A DNA stretch of 64,000 nucleotides, taken from Nocardia sp. alder85J (lineage in GTDB: Bacteria > Actinomycetota > Actinomycetes > Mycobacteriales > Mycobacteriaceae). Within the stretch, counting starts at the first letter, position 1. Each line of letters begins with the position of its first letter. The notes beneath the pieces are model-generated. The model saw only the letters and a program-made list of their open reading frames with translations. It was not told where the DNA came from and ran no database searches. The DNA lies in contig NZ_JAIUCZ020000005.1 of assembly GCF_020176955.2 (NCBI RefSeq), forward strand, positions 124,001-188,000, read 5' to 3'. The position numbers and the translations under genes were made by a program. Of the stretch, positions 41,535 to 49,655 are shown piece by piece.

Positions 41535-42746
41535 GTGCGTGATGTCAGGGTGTTGGTGGCGGGAGCGAGCATCGCGGGACCCGCGTTGGCGCACTGGCTG
41601 CGCCGGCGTGGGGCCGAGGTGACCGTGGTGGAGCGGGCCCCGGCGTTGCGGCCCGGCGGGCAGGCGGTGGATGCGCGCGGGGTCACCAAGGAGGTGATCC
41701 GGCGCATGGGGCTGGACGCGGCCGTGCGGGCGGCGCGTACCGAGACCGCGGGCGCGTACACCGTGGACCGGGACGGGACGGTGCTGGAGACCTTTCGCGC
41801 GGACGACGACGGCGGGGACGGGTTCATCTCCGAGATCGAGATCCTGCGCGGGGATCTGTCCCGGGTGCTGTACGACGACACCTGCGACGGGGTCGAGTAC
41901 GTCTTCGGCGACCGGATCGCCGAGCTCAACCAGGACGCGGACGGGGTCGATGTGGTCTTCGCCGGTGGGGTTCGGCGGCGGTTCGACCTGGTGGTGGGGG
42001 CGGACGGGTTGCATTCGGCGTTGCGGGCGATGGTGTTCGGGCCGCGGGAACGGTTCGTCCGGCATCTCGGTCATGTGATGGCCTTCTACAGTGTGCCCAA
42101 CGAATTCGGGCTGGACCGCTGGCTGATCGACTACCAGGAGTCCGGGCGTTCCGCGGGGCTGCGGCCGATCCGGGACGCCACCCGGGCGATGGCGATGTTC
42201 TCGTTCACATCGGCCGAACTGGACATCGACCACCGGGACGTCGCGGCGCAGAAGCTCCTGTTGCGCAAGCGGATGCACGGTATGGGCTGGATGACGCCGC
42301 GCATCCTCGCGCATCTGGACGACGCGCCGGACTTCTACCTCGACCAGGTCGCCCAGGTGGTGATGGACCGGTGGTCCGCCGGGCGGGTGGGGTTGCTCGG
42401 GGACGCGGCGTTCAGTTCGTCGCCGCTGTCGGGGCAGGGCACCGGGCTGGCGCTGGTGGGGGCCTGTCTGCTGGCCGGCGAACTGGCCGCCGCGGACTGG
42501 GATCCGGTGGCGGGGTTCGCCGGTTACGAGCGGCGGATGCGTTCGTTCGTCGAGGCCAACCAGGAGATCGGGCGGTTGCACGCGCGCAGTCTCGAGGCCC
42601 CGGGGCCGGACGCCGAACCGGATGTGGATTTCGAGGGCCAGTGGTTTCCGGAATTGATCGAGCGGGCGATCAACGGGGTCGAGTTGCCCGGCTACGCGGG
42701 GGTGCCGGACTCCGGGGTGCCGGTGCGGACCGCCGGCCTCGGCTGA
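41535..42746 (+). CDS. FAD-dependent aromatic monooxygenase (PHBH fold)
   Basis: The GTG at 41535 follows GGGAGG and gives 403 residues. It begins VRVLVAGASIAGPALAHWLR (dinucleotide-binding), has the DG motif in DLVVGADGLHSALR, and the second FAD motif in GRVGLLGDAAFSSSPLSGQG. These features define the PHBH-like single-component hydroxylases that act on phenols and polyketides. It lies 31 kb from the polyketide operon, so a link to that pathway cannot be claimed. Relatives act on small aromatics and tetracycline-like compounds. Confidence 0.92.
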   Translation: MRDVRVLVAGASIAGPALAHWLRRRGAEVTVVERAPALRPGGQAVDARGVTKEVIRRMGLDAAVRAARTETAGAYTVDRDGTVLETFRADDDGGDGFISEIEILRGDLSRVLYDDTCDGVEYVFGDRIAELNQDADGVDVVFAGGVRRRFDLVVGADGLHSALRAMVFGPRERFVRHLGHVMAFYSVPNEFGLDRWLIDYQESGRSAGLRPIRDATRAMAMFSFTSAELDIDHRDVAAQKLLLRKRMHGMGWMTPRILAHLDDAPDFYLDQVAQVVMDRWSAGRVGLLGDAAFSSSPLSGQGTGLALVGACLLAGELAAADWDPVAGFAGYERRMRSFVEANQEIGRLHARSLEAPGPDAEPDVDFEGQWFPELIERAINGVELPGYAGVPDSGVPVRTAGLG

Positions 42747-42888
42747 CTCGCGGCGAGCGGGCTTGCCCTCCTTCGTCTTCGGCGGTCGTCCGCCGCTCGC
42801 GCCGGAGGGCACCGGAAAGATCACAGTAGGATCGGCAGCAGTGTTCCTGCTGGGGTAGTGGCAGCAGATTTCTGGAGGGAAGCACACG

Positions 42889-43524
42889 ATGACGACTGGG
42901 ACCACCGAGGACACCCCGACGGCGGAGACTCCGCAGGCGCCGCCGACGCGGACCGAGCAGTTGCGTGCGGTGGTGACGCTGATCAAATCGGGTGGCCTCA
43001 GGCCGCTCGCCGTCCATGTGTACGGCGAGCGGAAGAAGGCCGCGAAGAACACCCTGTACAAGTACCTCGGCAAGGGGGTCGTAGCGGGGACGAACGCGCT
43101 GTACCGCGTGCTCCTCCCGGTGGTGACCGCGCCCGGCGACGGGTCGTCGCGCGACAAGCTGATCGAACTGGTCGAGCGGCAGGCGGCGGTCATCCAGACC
43201 GCGCCGTTGAGCAAGGTGGCGCTGACCTGGCTCACCGCCGGCGCCCCGGCCGAGGCCCCGGCGGAGATGACCAAGGCCGCCATGTTCCGCATGGGGTTGC
43301 ACTATCACTACCGGCAGCCGTTCGAGGAGCTGTTCGCGACCGAGGAGGGTCGCGCGGCGCTCGGCGGCGACACCGTGCCCGCCGCGATGGCGCAGCTGGT
43401 CGGCCCGGTCGCCTACGGGCGGCTGGTCGGGGCGGCCCGCACCACCCACGACGATCATGTCCGCATCGTGGACGAGTTCCTGGCCTCGCACCGGCCGCCG
43501 GCCGATACCGGCGTGGAGTCCTGA
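42889..43524 (+). CDS. Uncharacterised protein, possibly a degenerate TetR-like fold
   Basis: The ATG at 42889 follows TGGAGGGAA and gives 211 residues. The segment KKAAKNTLYKYLGKG resembles the recognition-helix end of TetR HTHs (usually TLYxYFxSK), and the end DTVPAAMAQLVGPVAYGRLV, TTHDDHVRIVDEFLASHRP resembles a TetR C-terminal helix pair. The usual HTH positions before it are not conserved (RPLAVHVYGER), so DNA binding is doubtful. The TetR likeness is inference; no function is assigned. Confidence 0.5.
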   Translation: MTTGTTEDTPTAETPQAPPTRTEQLRAVVTLIKSGGLRPLAVHVYGERKKAAKNTLYKYLGKGVVAGTNALYRVLLPVVTAPGDGSSRDKLIELVERQAAVIQTAPLSKVALTWLTAGAPAEAPAEMTKAAMFRMGLHYHYRQPFEELFATEEGRAALGGDTVPAAMAQLVGPVAYGRLVGAARTTHDDHVRIVDEFLASHRPPADTGVES

Positions 43525-43663
43525 CCCGAGCACCGGCACGACTCGGACCCGGTCACGACCGGGCGATCGGGTCGCGGAAGCCGGTTCCGGGGCGGACGGG
43601 AGGATCTAGGATCTGGTGCGGCCGCATTCGGAGGAAGTGCGGGCCGAGGAACGGAGCACGTCA

Positions 43664-44116
43664 GTGACCATCATCAAGCTCGCATTGCTCGCCGCCGCGG
43701 CGGTCGGGGCGGTCGTCGCCTTCCCGGGGATCGCCGCCGCCGACAGCGATACATTCCAGTCACCGTCGGGAAACATCTTCTGCGCCATGGATGTCCGGGC
43801 CGACGGCACGGGCAGCGTGGTCTGCCAGGGCGACGGTCACTACGCCGTGCCGCGGCCCGCGGAATGCCATCTGGCCTGGGGCGACCGGTTCAGCCTGGAC
43901 CAGGGCGGCGAACCCGTCGCACACTGCCACGGGGACACCATCGTTCCCTCCTACTCGGGCCCGGGGAAGAACCCGAACGTGCCGACGCTGGACTACGGCC
44001 GCACCCGATCGGCGGGCGCCATCACCTGCGACAGCGAGCCCACGGGGATGACCTGCACCGATGCCGGCACGGGACATTACCTCCACCTGTCACGGGAATC
44101 CAACGACATCGGCTGA
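43664..44116 (+). CDS. Secreted DUF6636 family protein
   Basis: The GTG at 43664 follows CGGAG and gives 150 residues with a clear signal peptide (IIKLALLAAAAVGAVVAFPG, cleavage after IAAA near residue 25). The mature part has FQSPSGNIFCAMD, VVCQGDGHYAVPRPAECHL and, at the end, ITCDSEPTGMTCTDAGTGHY. The six conserved Cys are spaced as in actinobacterial DUF6636 proteins and probably form disulfides outside the cell. The function is unknown. Confidence 0.82.
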   Translation: MTIIKLALLAAAAVGAVVAFPGIAAADSDTFQSPSGNIFCAMDVRADGTGSVVCQGDGHYAVPRPAECHLAWGDRFSLDQGGEPVAHCHGDTIVPSYSGPGKNPNVPTLDYGRTRSAGAITCDSEPTGMTCTDAGTGHYLHLSRESNDIG

Positions 44117-44138
44117 GCCCCGTCCGGGCGCGGACGGG

Positions 44139-44198
44139 TCAGCGGGTGGCGATCAGGTACTCCACCAGATCGCGGGGCAGGCCGTGGGTGTCGTTCAC
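44139..44198 (-). pseudogene. Nineteen-codon remnant resembling a class II tRNA synthetase segment
   Basis: A minus-strand frame from GTG 44198 to a TGA at 44139 reads NDTHGLPRDLVEYLIATR. The D-T-x-G-x-P-x-D-L pattern recalls the alanyl-tRNA synthetase family, and a stop codon lies just upstream in frame. It is too short to be functional; it is either chance or the last piece of a lost gene. Confidence 0.25.
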
Positions 44199-44305
44199 GA
44201 TCGCAGGTGGTCAGAGAGCAGTCGCAGCGAGCGGTCGTCCGGTGGGCCCCGGATTCGGGGCGGGGTCGGACAGGCCGGATTTCAGGATGTCGAGGGTCGA
44301 TCCGC

Positions 44306-45715
44306 TCACTGGCCCACTCTGGCATCGGATCGGTCGGGAACCGTTGTGCTCGAGGGGGTTCGGCCGGTGGGCCGGGTGGGAGTGCGGCGGGTGGGGTGGA
44401 GGGCGGGGGTGCCGCGGAGCACTTGGAATCCGGTGCGGGCGACGACGACCGGAATGCGGCGGGCGGTCTGGAAGTGCCGGACCCTTGCGGCGTCGGGTAA
44501 TTCGTCCCAGGGCAGGGGGGTGGCGTCGTCGGGGTCGTCGTGGGCGGCCGCGCGAGTGGCGATCTTGTCCTGGATCCAGCGGTCGTAGGACAGGCGGGCC
44601 AGGACACGGACCTCCGCGTCGTCGAAGGTGACGTCGAGGGACGGGTCGCCGGCGGGGACCATGAAACAGCCGATGGCGGCGAGGTTCTCGCCGATGCGGC
44701 GGGCCTGGACGCGGTAGTCGTCGCGTTCGCGGTCGGTCAGGTCGTCCCAGCGGCGCAGCACACCGGCCTCGGCGGGGGTGCGGCCGGTGGTCATGGCCGT
44801 GTGGACGCGGGTCTGGTGTGCGACCCGTTCGCCGGTGTCGTGGGCCGCGCGGGCCAGCTGGTCGGTGAGCCGGACGGTGACGTAGCCGGTGAGGCTGTCG
44901 ATCACACGGTCCTGAGCGGTCAGGCGGTCCGTCATGCGGCGGCATTCGTGCAGCACCGCCTGGGCGTCCAGGAAGGTCTGCTCCGAGCGGCGGTCGCCGG
45001 AACGGCCCAGGACGTCCTGGCCGACCATGATCACGATCATGAACACCAGTTGTGCCAGGGTCGACAGGAACGACATGAACAGGAACGGGTACCGGTCGAA
45101 TCGCTGGACACCGGTCTCGGCGGCCACGATCCACACCACCTGCGTCCCCGCGGCGATGTAGAACGCGTAGACACTGCCCAGGCGCGCCGTCAGCCATACC
45201 GCGATGCGGTCGTTGCGGGTGACCACCTGATCGGCGGCCTGCGGTGGATTCTGCACGTGGTGGCGCTCGATCCACGGATGTGGGCTGGTATCGAGCAGGC
45301 TCAGGCCGCGGCTGAGGGCTCGGTCCTGCCGGTCCAGATGTGCTTGCAGCGCGGCGACCTGCACGAAGATCGCTTCGGCGTTCTCGTAGGTCTGCACCGC
45401 CCGCCGATCCGCGGCCGCGGTCAGCACCCGCTGGCCCACCAGGATGATCAGGCACAACGCCAGCTGGGCGACATTGTCCAGGAACATCAGGAACGGGAAC
45501 GGATACGGATCCAGCCGGCGCATCGGGGGCCACCAGGTCGCCACCGCCATGTACGCGGTGAAGGCCACCAGCACCGCGTACAGCGCCGGCATCGACCCCA
45601 CCCACCGGGTCACCGCCGCGGCCACCGCACTGTTCACCCCGACCCGTTCGTCGGCCAGCGCTACGGGAACCTGCTGCACCTCACCACTGCTCACCGGCCC
45701 GGTCTCCTCATCCAC
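44306..45715 (-). CDS. Double DUF1003 membrane protein with RyR domains
   Basis: From GTG 45715 the protein has 469 residues. Two tandem DUF1003-like units each have two membrane segments with matching motifs: MRRLDPYPFPFLMFLDNVAQ and VQRFDRYPFLFMSFLSTLAQ. The second half is cytoplasmic, with two RyR-domain-like pieces, WDDLTDRERDDYRVQARRIG and LSYDRWIQDKIATRAAAHDD with PWDELP. RyR domains appear in bacterial nucleotide-signal or effector proteins with unknown ligands. No partner gene is evident; the divergent neighbour is an Imm51 gene 120 bases away. Confidence 0.8.
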   Translation of the reverse strand: MDEETGPVSSGEVQQVPVALADERVGVNSAVAAAVTRWVGSMPALYAVLVAFTAYMAVATWWPPMRRLDPYPFPFLMFLDNVAQLALCLIILVGQRVLTAAADRRAVQTYENAEAIFVQVAALQAHLDRQDRALSRGLSLLDTSPHPWIERHHVQNPPQAADQVVTRNDRIAVWLTARLGSVYAFYIAAGTQVVWIVAAETGVQRFDRYPFLFMSFLSTLAQLVFMIVIMVGQDVLGRSGDRRSEQTFLDAQAVLHECRRMTDRLTAQDRVIDSLTGYVTVRLTDQLARAAHDTGERVAHQTRVHTAMTTGRTPAEAGVLRRWDDLTDRERDDYRVQARRIGENLAAIGCFMVPAGDPSLDVTFDDAEVRVLARLSYDRWIQDKIATRAAAHDDPDDATPLPWDELPDAARVRHFQTARRIPVVVARTGFQVLRGTPALHPTRRTPTRPTGRTPSSTTVPDRSDARVGQ

Positions 45716-45835
45716 GATCGTCCCACTGTAGAGCGGCCCGGCCGGGCGCCGAACGCGTATGCGCTCGTCGGGCCGGTGCGCGGCCGGGTGGCGGATCGGC
45801 GCGGGGTGGGGTGGGGTGTCCGGTAGGGTCCGGGC

Positions 45836-46192
45836 GTGACCGATCGTGAGACCTTCGCTCCGCTGGTGTTCTTCGAGTACGACCACAAGCCCGGGCACTA
45901 CTGCTTGATGCTGTCCGATGACCACATGCTCGCCACCGAGGCCGTGTTCACCGAATTCGGTTATGACGGAGGCGGTTACGGGTGGGCGGGGGTGGCCCGG
46001 TCGGCGGTGACCATGCGGGCGCCGGAGCTGGCCGAGCGGGTCGGCTACGACCCCGAGGCCGGAATGTTCGTCGCCTACGGGGAGGATGCCGAGGCGCTGC
46101 GGCGGCTCGGGGTGCTGTTGCAGGAGGCGCATCGGGATTCGGTGGTGCTGACCGGGTTCATCGCCGCCGGGGATCCCGGGTGGTTCGACTGA
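45836..46192 (+). CDS. Imm51-family immunity protein
   Basis: The 118-residue protein starts at GTG 45836. The segment MLATEAVFTEFGYDGGGYGW, followed by AGVARSAVTM, and the end LLQEAHRDSVVLTGFIAAGD fit the Imm51 family, small cytoplasmic proteins assigned by comparative genomics as antidotes to polymorphic toxins. No toxin gene with a C-terminal effector domain is visible beside it, so it may be an orphan protecting against rivals, or have another role. Confidence 0.72.
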   Translation: MTDRETFAPLVFFEYDHKPGHYCLMLSDDHMLATEAVFTEFGYDGGGYGWAGVARSAVTMRAPELAERVGYDPEAGMFVAYGEDAEALRRLGVLLQEAHRDSVVLTGFIAAGDPGWFD

Positions 46193-46339
46193 ACCATCCG
46201 CTCCAACACCGGTAGTCGCGTCTCCGATCGGATTCGCCGGACCATGCGGCCGGGAGCCGGCCGCGGGCGCGGGCGGGATTGCGGCTTCGTCATCGTCGGC
46301 CCGGCACAGCTTCGGCCGGTTCGGCGGGGGGCCATCCGG

Positions 46340-47167
46340 TCACGGCTTCCAGAGGTCGACGGCGATCTCACGGGTGTGTTCGCTGAAGAGGCCGGTGGGG
46401 GCGGCCTCGCGCAGCAGATGGCGGAGGTCGGCTTCGAATCGGGTTCGGTTGTCGCCCAGTAGGTGTGGGGTCGAGCCGGACAGCGAGAAGACGGCGGCGA
46501 CCAGGTCGTCGGTGGTTCTGGTGACGGTGCGGCCCGGGATTTCGAAACGGTGGATTCGGGTGAAGCCGGCGGCCCGGTAGATCTCGTCCTCGCCGGATGC
46601 CGTGCCGGACGGGAGCAGGCCGTTTCCGGCTCGGCGGATCGGGCCCAGATATGCGGTGATCAGGTTCTTGATGTCCGGGTGCGGGGGTGTGGGGTGTTCG
46701 GCCGGGGTGGTGGGCGGGACACCTTCGTGGGTGGTGGCGTGCACGTGGGCGCAGATGCCGCCGGGAGTGAGCATGGACCGGGCGGTGTGCAGGACTTTCG
46801 GGCGGTCCATCCAGTGCAGCGACTGGGCGAAGGTGATCAGGTCGAAGTGGCCGAGATCGGCGGGGAGTTGCTCGGCGCGCAGGCAGCGCCAGCCGGTGTT
46901 CGTGCGACCGGCCCGGGTGGCCAGGGCGGCGGCTGCGGCGATCATGTCGGGGTCGGCGTCCACTCCGACCGCCCGGTCGAATCGGTCGGCCAGCAGGAGG
47001 GTGAGAGAGCCTGGGCCGCAGCCGATGTCGAGCAGGCGGGCGGAGGGGGCGAAAGGGTGGGCGGCGTACAGGGCGTCGGCGAGGGCGCTCGGATACGGGA
47101 TGCGGCCGCGGGTGTAGTAGTCGGCACTGCCTCGGTACAGCGACGGATCCCACTGCCAGTCGGCCAC
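46340..47167 (-). CDS. Class I SAM-dependent methyltransferase
   Basis: The 275-residue protein starts at GTG 47167 (ADWQWDPSLYRGSADYYTRG). Motif I is ARLLDIGCGPGSLTLLLADR, followed by VGVDADPDMI and LGHFDLITFAQSLHWMDRPK, all typical of UbiE/Methyltransf_11-type enzymes. The substrate is unknown. It converges on the Imm51 gene. Confidence 0.9.
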   Translation of the reverse strand: MADWQWDPSLYRGSADYYTRGRIPYPSALADALYAAHPFAPSARLLDIGCGPGSLTLLLADRFDRAVGVDADPDMIAAAAALATRAGRTNTGWRCLRAEQLPADLGHFDLITFAQSLHWMDRPKVLHTARSMLTPGGICAHVHATTHEGVPPTTPAEHPTPPHPDIKNLITAYLGPIRRAGNGLLPSGTASGEDEIYRAAGFTRIHRFEIPGRTVTRTTDDLVAAVFSLSGSTPHLLGDNRTRFEADLRHLLREAAPTGLFSEHTREIAVDLWKP

Positions 47168-47677
47168 GGGGTGACAGCGTAGCCGGTGCGGCGAACGCCG
47201 ACGGCGGTCGCGGGTGCGTCAGGGGAGCGATCGCGATCGGCGCTGCTCGGTCAGTTCGGGTGGCGAACGGTGACGGCGGTGAAAACGGCCACGCTGACTC
47301 CCCTCGTACGACCGGCCGGACCGACCGGGCGGCGTACCGGGAGCGCGAGCTCCGGAGATCGCCGCGCCTCACATCCTAAACCGATACTCGAAAACGAGGA
47401 TCGAAATATGTTGAACGCCAGCATATAAGGCGTACCAGTCGGTACCGGTGAATCGAAAGTGCCAGTGCCGCAATCATTGCGAAGCCCGATCCGAGTACAC
47501 GGCTCGCCGGTCGCGCATGCCGTGCTCGGCGATTCGCCGGAAACAATTCGCGCCCCGCGCATTCGGAGAACTCGGTGCTCGTGTTGCGTGTTGAAATACT
47601 TGCGATCCGGCACGTGACCGCGGTGCGGTCACACCTTCCCAGCCGCGAGCGACGCTGCCCGGCACCGGGATACGGCT
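47168..47677. other. Long gap with an AT-richer patch and orphan palindrome
   Basis: No convincing gene lies in these 510 bases. The part from about 47375 to 47460 is clearly richer in A and T than its surroundings and contains TATAAG-like sequence and the palindrome GTACC-AGTC-GGTAC at 47432-47445. It may be the promoter of the methyltransferase or of a lost gene. Confidence 0.4.
47432..47445. promoter_or_regulatory. GTACC-AGTC-GGTAC palindrome
   Basis: A perfect 5+4+5 inverted repeat within an AT-richer patch, next to a TATAAG. It looks like a regulator-binding site, but no start codon is close downstream on either strand. Confidence 0.4.
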
Positions 47678-48250
47678 TCAGTCCCGATCGTCGGCGGCGA
47701 GCAGGCGGCCGATCCGGGTGGCGATCAGTTCTCCGAGTTCGGTGGCGGGCAGGTCCTGGAGCCCGGTCGAGGCGCGGAGGAACGGTTCGAACAACTGCCA
47801 GCCGAGGCCGAAGGCGGCGGCGTGCGCGACGGCCAGGGCGGCGGTGCGGTCGTCCGCGTGCTCGGCGCGGGTGCGGTCCAGCAGTTGCCGCATGACCGGG
47901 AATCGTTGCTGCAACTGCTCGACGGGGTAGCCGTCGAGGATGCAGCGGGCCAGTACGCGCAGGTGGCGGGCGAATCTGGCGTCGGTGACCGAGAAACCCT
48001 CGGCGGCGGCGAGGGCGCCGGATTCGGCGCCCAGGTGGTCGAGGACCTCCCCCACCAGGTGATCCTTGGTGCCGAAATGGCGGAAGACCAGGCCGTGGTT
48101 CACCCCGGCGCGATCGGCGATGTCGCGGATCGAGGTCGCGGCGGGGCCGCGCTCGGCGAACAGGTCCGCGGCGTGGGTCAGCACCGCGGCGGCGACGGCC
48201 TCGCGGCCGACCGGGCCCTCTCGGGTCGGCGTGGCTCGGCGTTCGGTCAT
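47678..48250 (-). CDS. TetR-family regulator
   Basis: The 190-residue protein has the HTH VLTHAADLFAERGPAATSIR, then DIADRAGVNHGLVFRHFGTK (about 23-62). The C-terminal ligand domain is of the common helical type. It is divergent from the alpha-ketoglutarate dioxygenase, 304 bases away, and a strong palindrome lies close to the dioxygenase start. It is the nearest candidate for binding it. Confidence 0.9.
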   Translation of the reverse strand: MTERRATPTREGPVGREAVAAAVLTHAADLFAERGPAATSIRDIADRAGVNHGLVFRHFGTKDHLVGEVLDHLGAESGALAAAEGFSVTDARFARHLRVLARCILDGYPVEQLQQRFPVMRQLLDRTRAEHADDRTAALAVAHAAAFGLGWQLFEPFLRASTGLQDLPATELGELIATRIGRLLAADDRD

Positions 48251-48509
48251 TCGTTCACGCTAACCGAGGGTCGCCCGGCCGCGGCCGGGGGCGGGCGCCG
48301 AGCGGACGGTGGCCCGATCGGAATCGCCACGGTCTCGGTGGCGTCCGATGCGGTGGAATTCGACGGTGAGCCGTCGCGCGGCGAGGTTCCCGGCAGCTGG
48401 AATCAGCGTGAATCGAATGCGGGGACGGTGGTGTTCGCGCTGTTCGGTCGCCCCCGGCGGCGGTGTCGTAGGTGCGGGCCGGGGGCCGGTGGGCCGGCCG
48501 GGGCCTAGT
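48251..48509. other. Divergent intergenic region upstream of the dioxygenase
   Basis: Part of the 304-base gap between the TetR and dioxygenase starts. Very GC-rich, with no gene recognised; it should contain both promoters. Confidence 0.35.
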
Positions 48510-48529
48510 CTGTAGTCAAGCGACTACAG
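48510..48529. promoter_or_regulatory. Perfect palindrome before the dioxygenase gene
   Basis: CTGTAGTC-AAGC-GACTACAG is an 8+4+8 perfect inverted repeat ending 25 bases before the ATG at 48555. It is a strong operator candidate, probably for the divergent TetR protein. Confidence 0.65.
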
Positions 48530-48554
48530 CACTACGCACACTCGTGGAGGAGAT

Positions 48555-49514
48555 ATGGCCGAGTCGGCCGTAGCGGAGCGTCCCGGACCCGTCGGCGGGC
48601 CGCACGCGGTACCACTGCCCGCATACCCACCGCTGCTCACCGGGCCGTATACGCATCTGGCCGCCGAGCGCGATCGGCTCGCCGGACTGCGGTGGCAGCA
48701 TTTCGATGCCCGGCAGGTGGGAGTCACGCTCGGGGCGGAGATCAGCGGGGTGGACCTCACGGCCGAATTGCCGGACGAGGTGATCGCCGACATCCGGCGG
48801 GCGCTGCACGATTACAAGGTGTTGTTCTTCCGGGAGCAGCCGGTGACACCCGCACAACATCTGGCGTTCGCGCGGCGGTTCGGGGAACTGGAAATACATC
48901 CGGCGCTGCAATCCAACAGTGAGCAACCGGAATTGGTGCGTTTCGAGAAATCGGCGTCGGTGTCCGGGTACGAGAATTCCTGGCACCACGACGTCACCTG
49001 GCGGGAGCTGCCGTCGATGGGGGCGATCCTGCATGCGATCGCGGTGCCGCCGATCGGTGGCGACACCCTGTTCACCGACATGTACGCCGCCTACGACAGT
49101 CTCGATCGGGAAACCCGGGACGCCGTCGAGAATCTCGACGCCGTCCACGATTTCCTCCAGGCATTCCGGCATCTGGTGCCCGAGGATCAGCACGAGGCGA
49201 TGCGGGTCCGATTCCCCCTGGTGAGCCATCCGGTGGTGTGCACGCACGCCGCGACCGGACGACGGCACCTGTACGTGAACCGGGTGTTCGTGCAACGGAT
49301 CGAGGGGCTGGCGTCCGGCGAGTCCCGGGAGCTGATCGACCGATTGGCCCGCACCGTCGACTCACCCGAACATCAGGTCCGCCTGAAGTGGGAGCCGGAT
49401 ACCGTGGCGTTCTGGGACAACCGGGCCGTGCAGCACTACGCCACCAGCGACTACTGGCCGCACACCCGGATCGTGGAGCGCGCCTCGATCGTGGGGCCCC
49501 GACCGGCGCGCTGA
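48555..49514 (+). CDS. TauD/TfdA-family alpha-ketoglutarate-dependent dioxygenase
   Basis: The ATG follows GGAGGAG and gives 319 residues. The Fe(II) ligands are His144 and Asp146 in SWHHDVTW and a distal His in AVQHYATSDYWPHTR; the Arg binding the 2-oxoglutarate carboxylate is in that last segment. The early VGVTLGAEISGVDLTAELPD is typical of the family, which includes taurine, alkylsulfate and 2,4-D dioxygenases. The substrate is unknown. It stands alone between two palindromic sites, just before the P450 gene. Confidence 0.93.
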   Translation: MAESAVAERPGPVGGPHAVPLPAYPPLLTGPYTHLAAERDRLAGLRWQHFDARQVGVTLGAEISGVDLTAELPDEVIADIRRALHDYKVLFFREQPVTPAQHLAFARRFGELEIHPALQSNSEQPELVRFEKSASVSGYENSWHHDVTWRELPSMGAILHAIAVPPIGGDTLFTDMYAAYDSLDRETRDAVENLDAVHDFLQAFRHLVPEDQHEAMRVRFPLVSHPVVCTHAATGRRHLYVNRVFVQRIEGLASGESRELIDRLARTVDSPEHQVRLKWEPDTVAFWDNRAVQHYATSDYWPHTRIVERASIVGPRPAR

Positions 49515-49515
49515 A

Positions 49516-49537
49516 ATGCTGAACGACTGTTAAGCAT
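49516..49537. promoter_or_regulatory. Palindrome upstream of the P450 gene
   Basis: ATGCTGAAC-GACT-GTTAAGCAT is a 9+4+9 inverted repeat with one mismatch. It begins two bases after the dioxygenase stop and 119 bases before the P450 start. It is a likely operator for the P450. Confidence 0.5.
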
Positions 49538-49655
49538 CGGCGTATAGTCGGGCGCGAGGCGGTCGCGCGGCCGGGCGCATCCGCGCGGCCGGTGTGGCCG
49601 GGGCCGGGTGCGGTCGGGTGGGGACCGCCGCCGGTCGAAAAGGGAAGGGCCGCAT

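Noticed and set aside
41535..42746. Flavin monooxygenase as the missing polyketide hydroxylase
   Set aside because: It lies about 31 kb from the polyketide operon among unrelated genes; there is no positive link.
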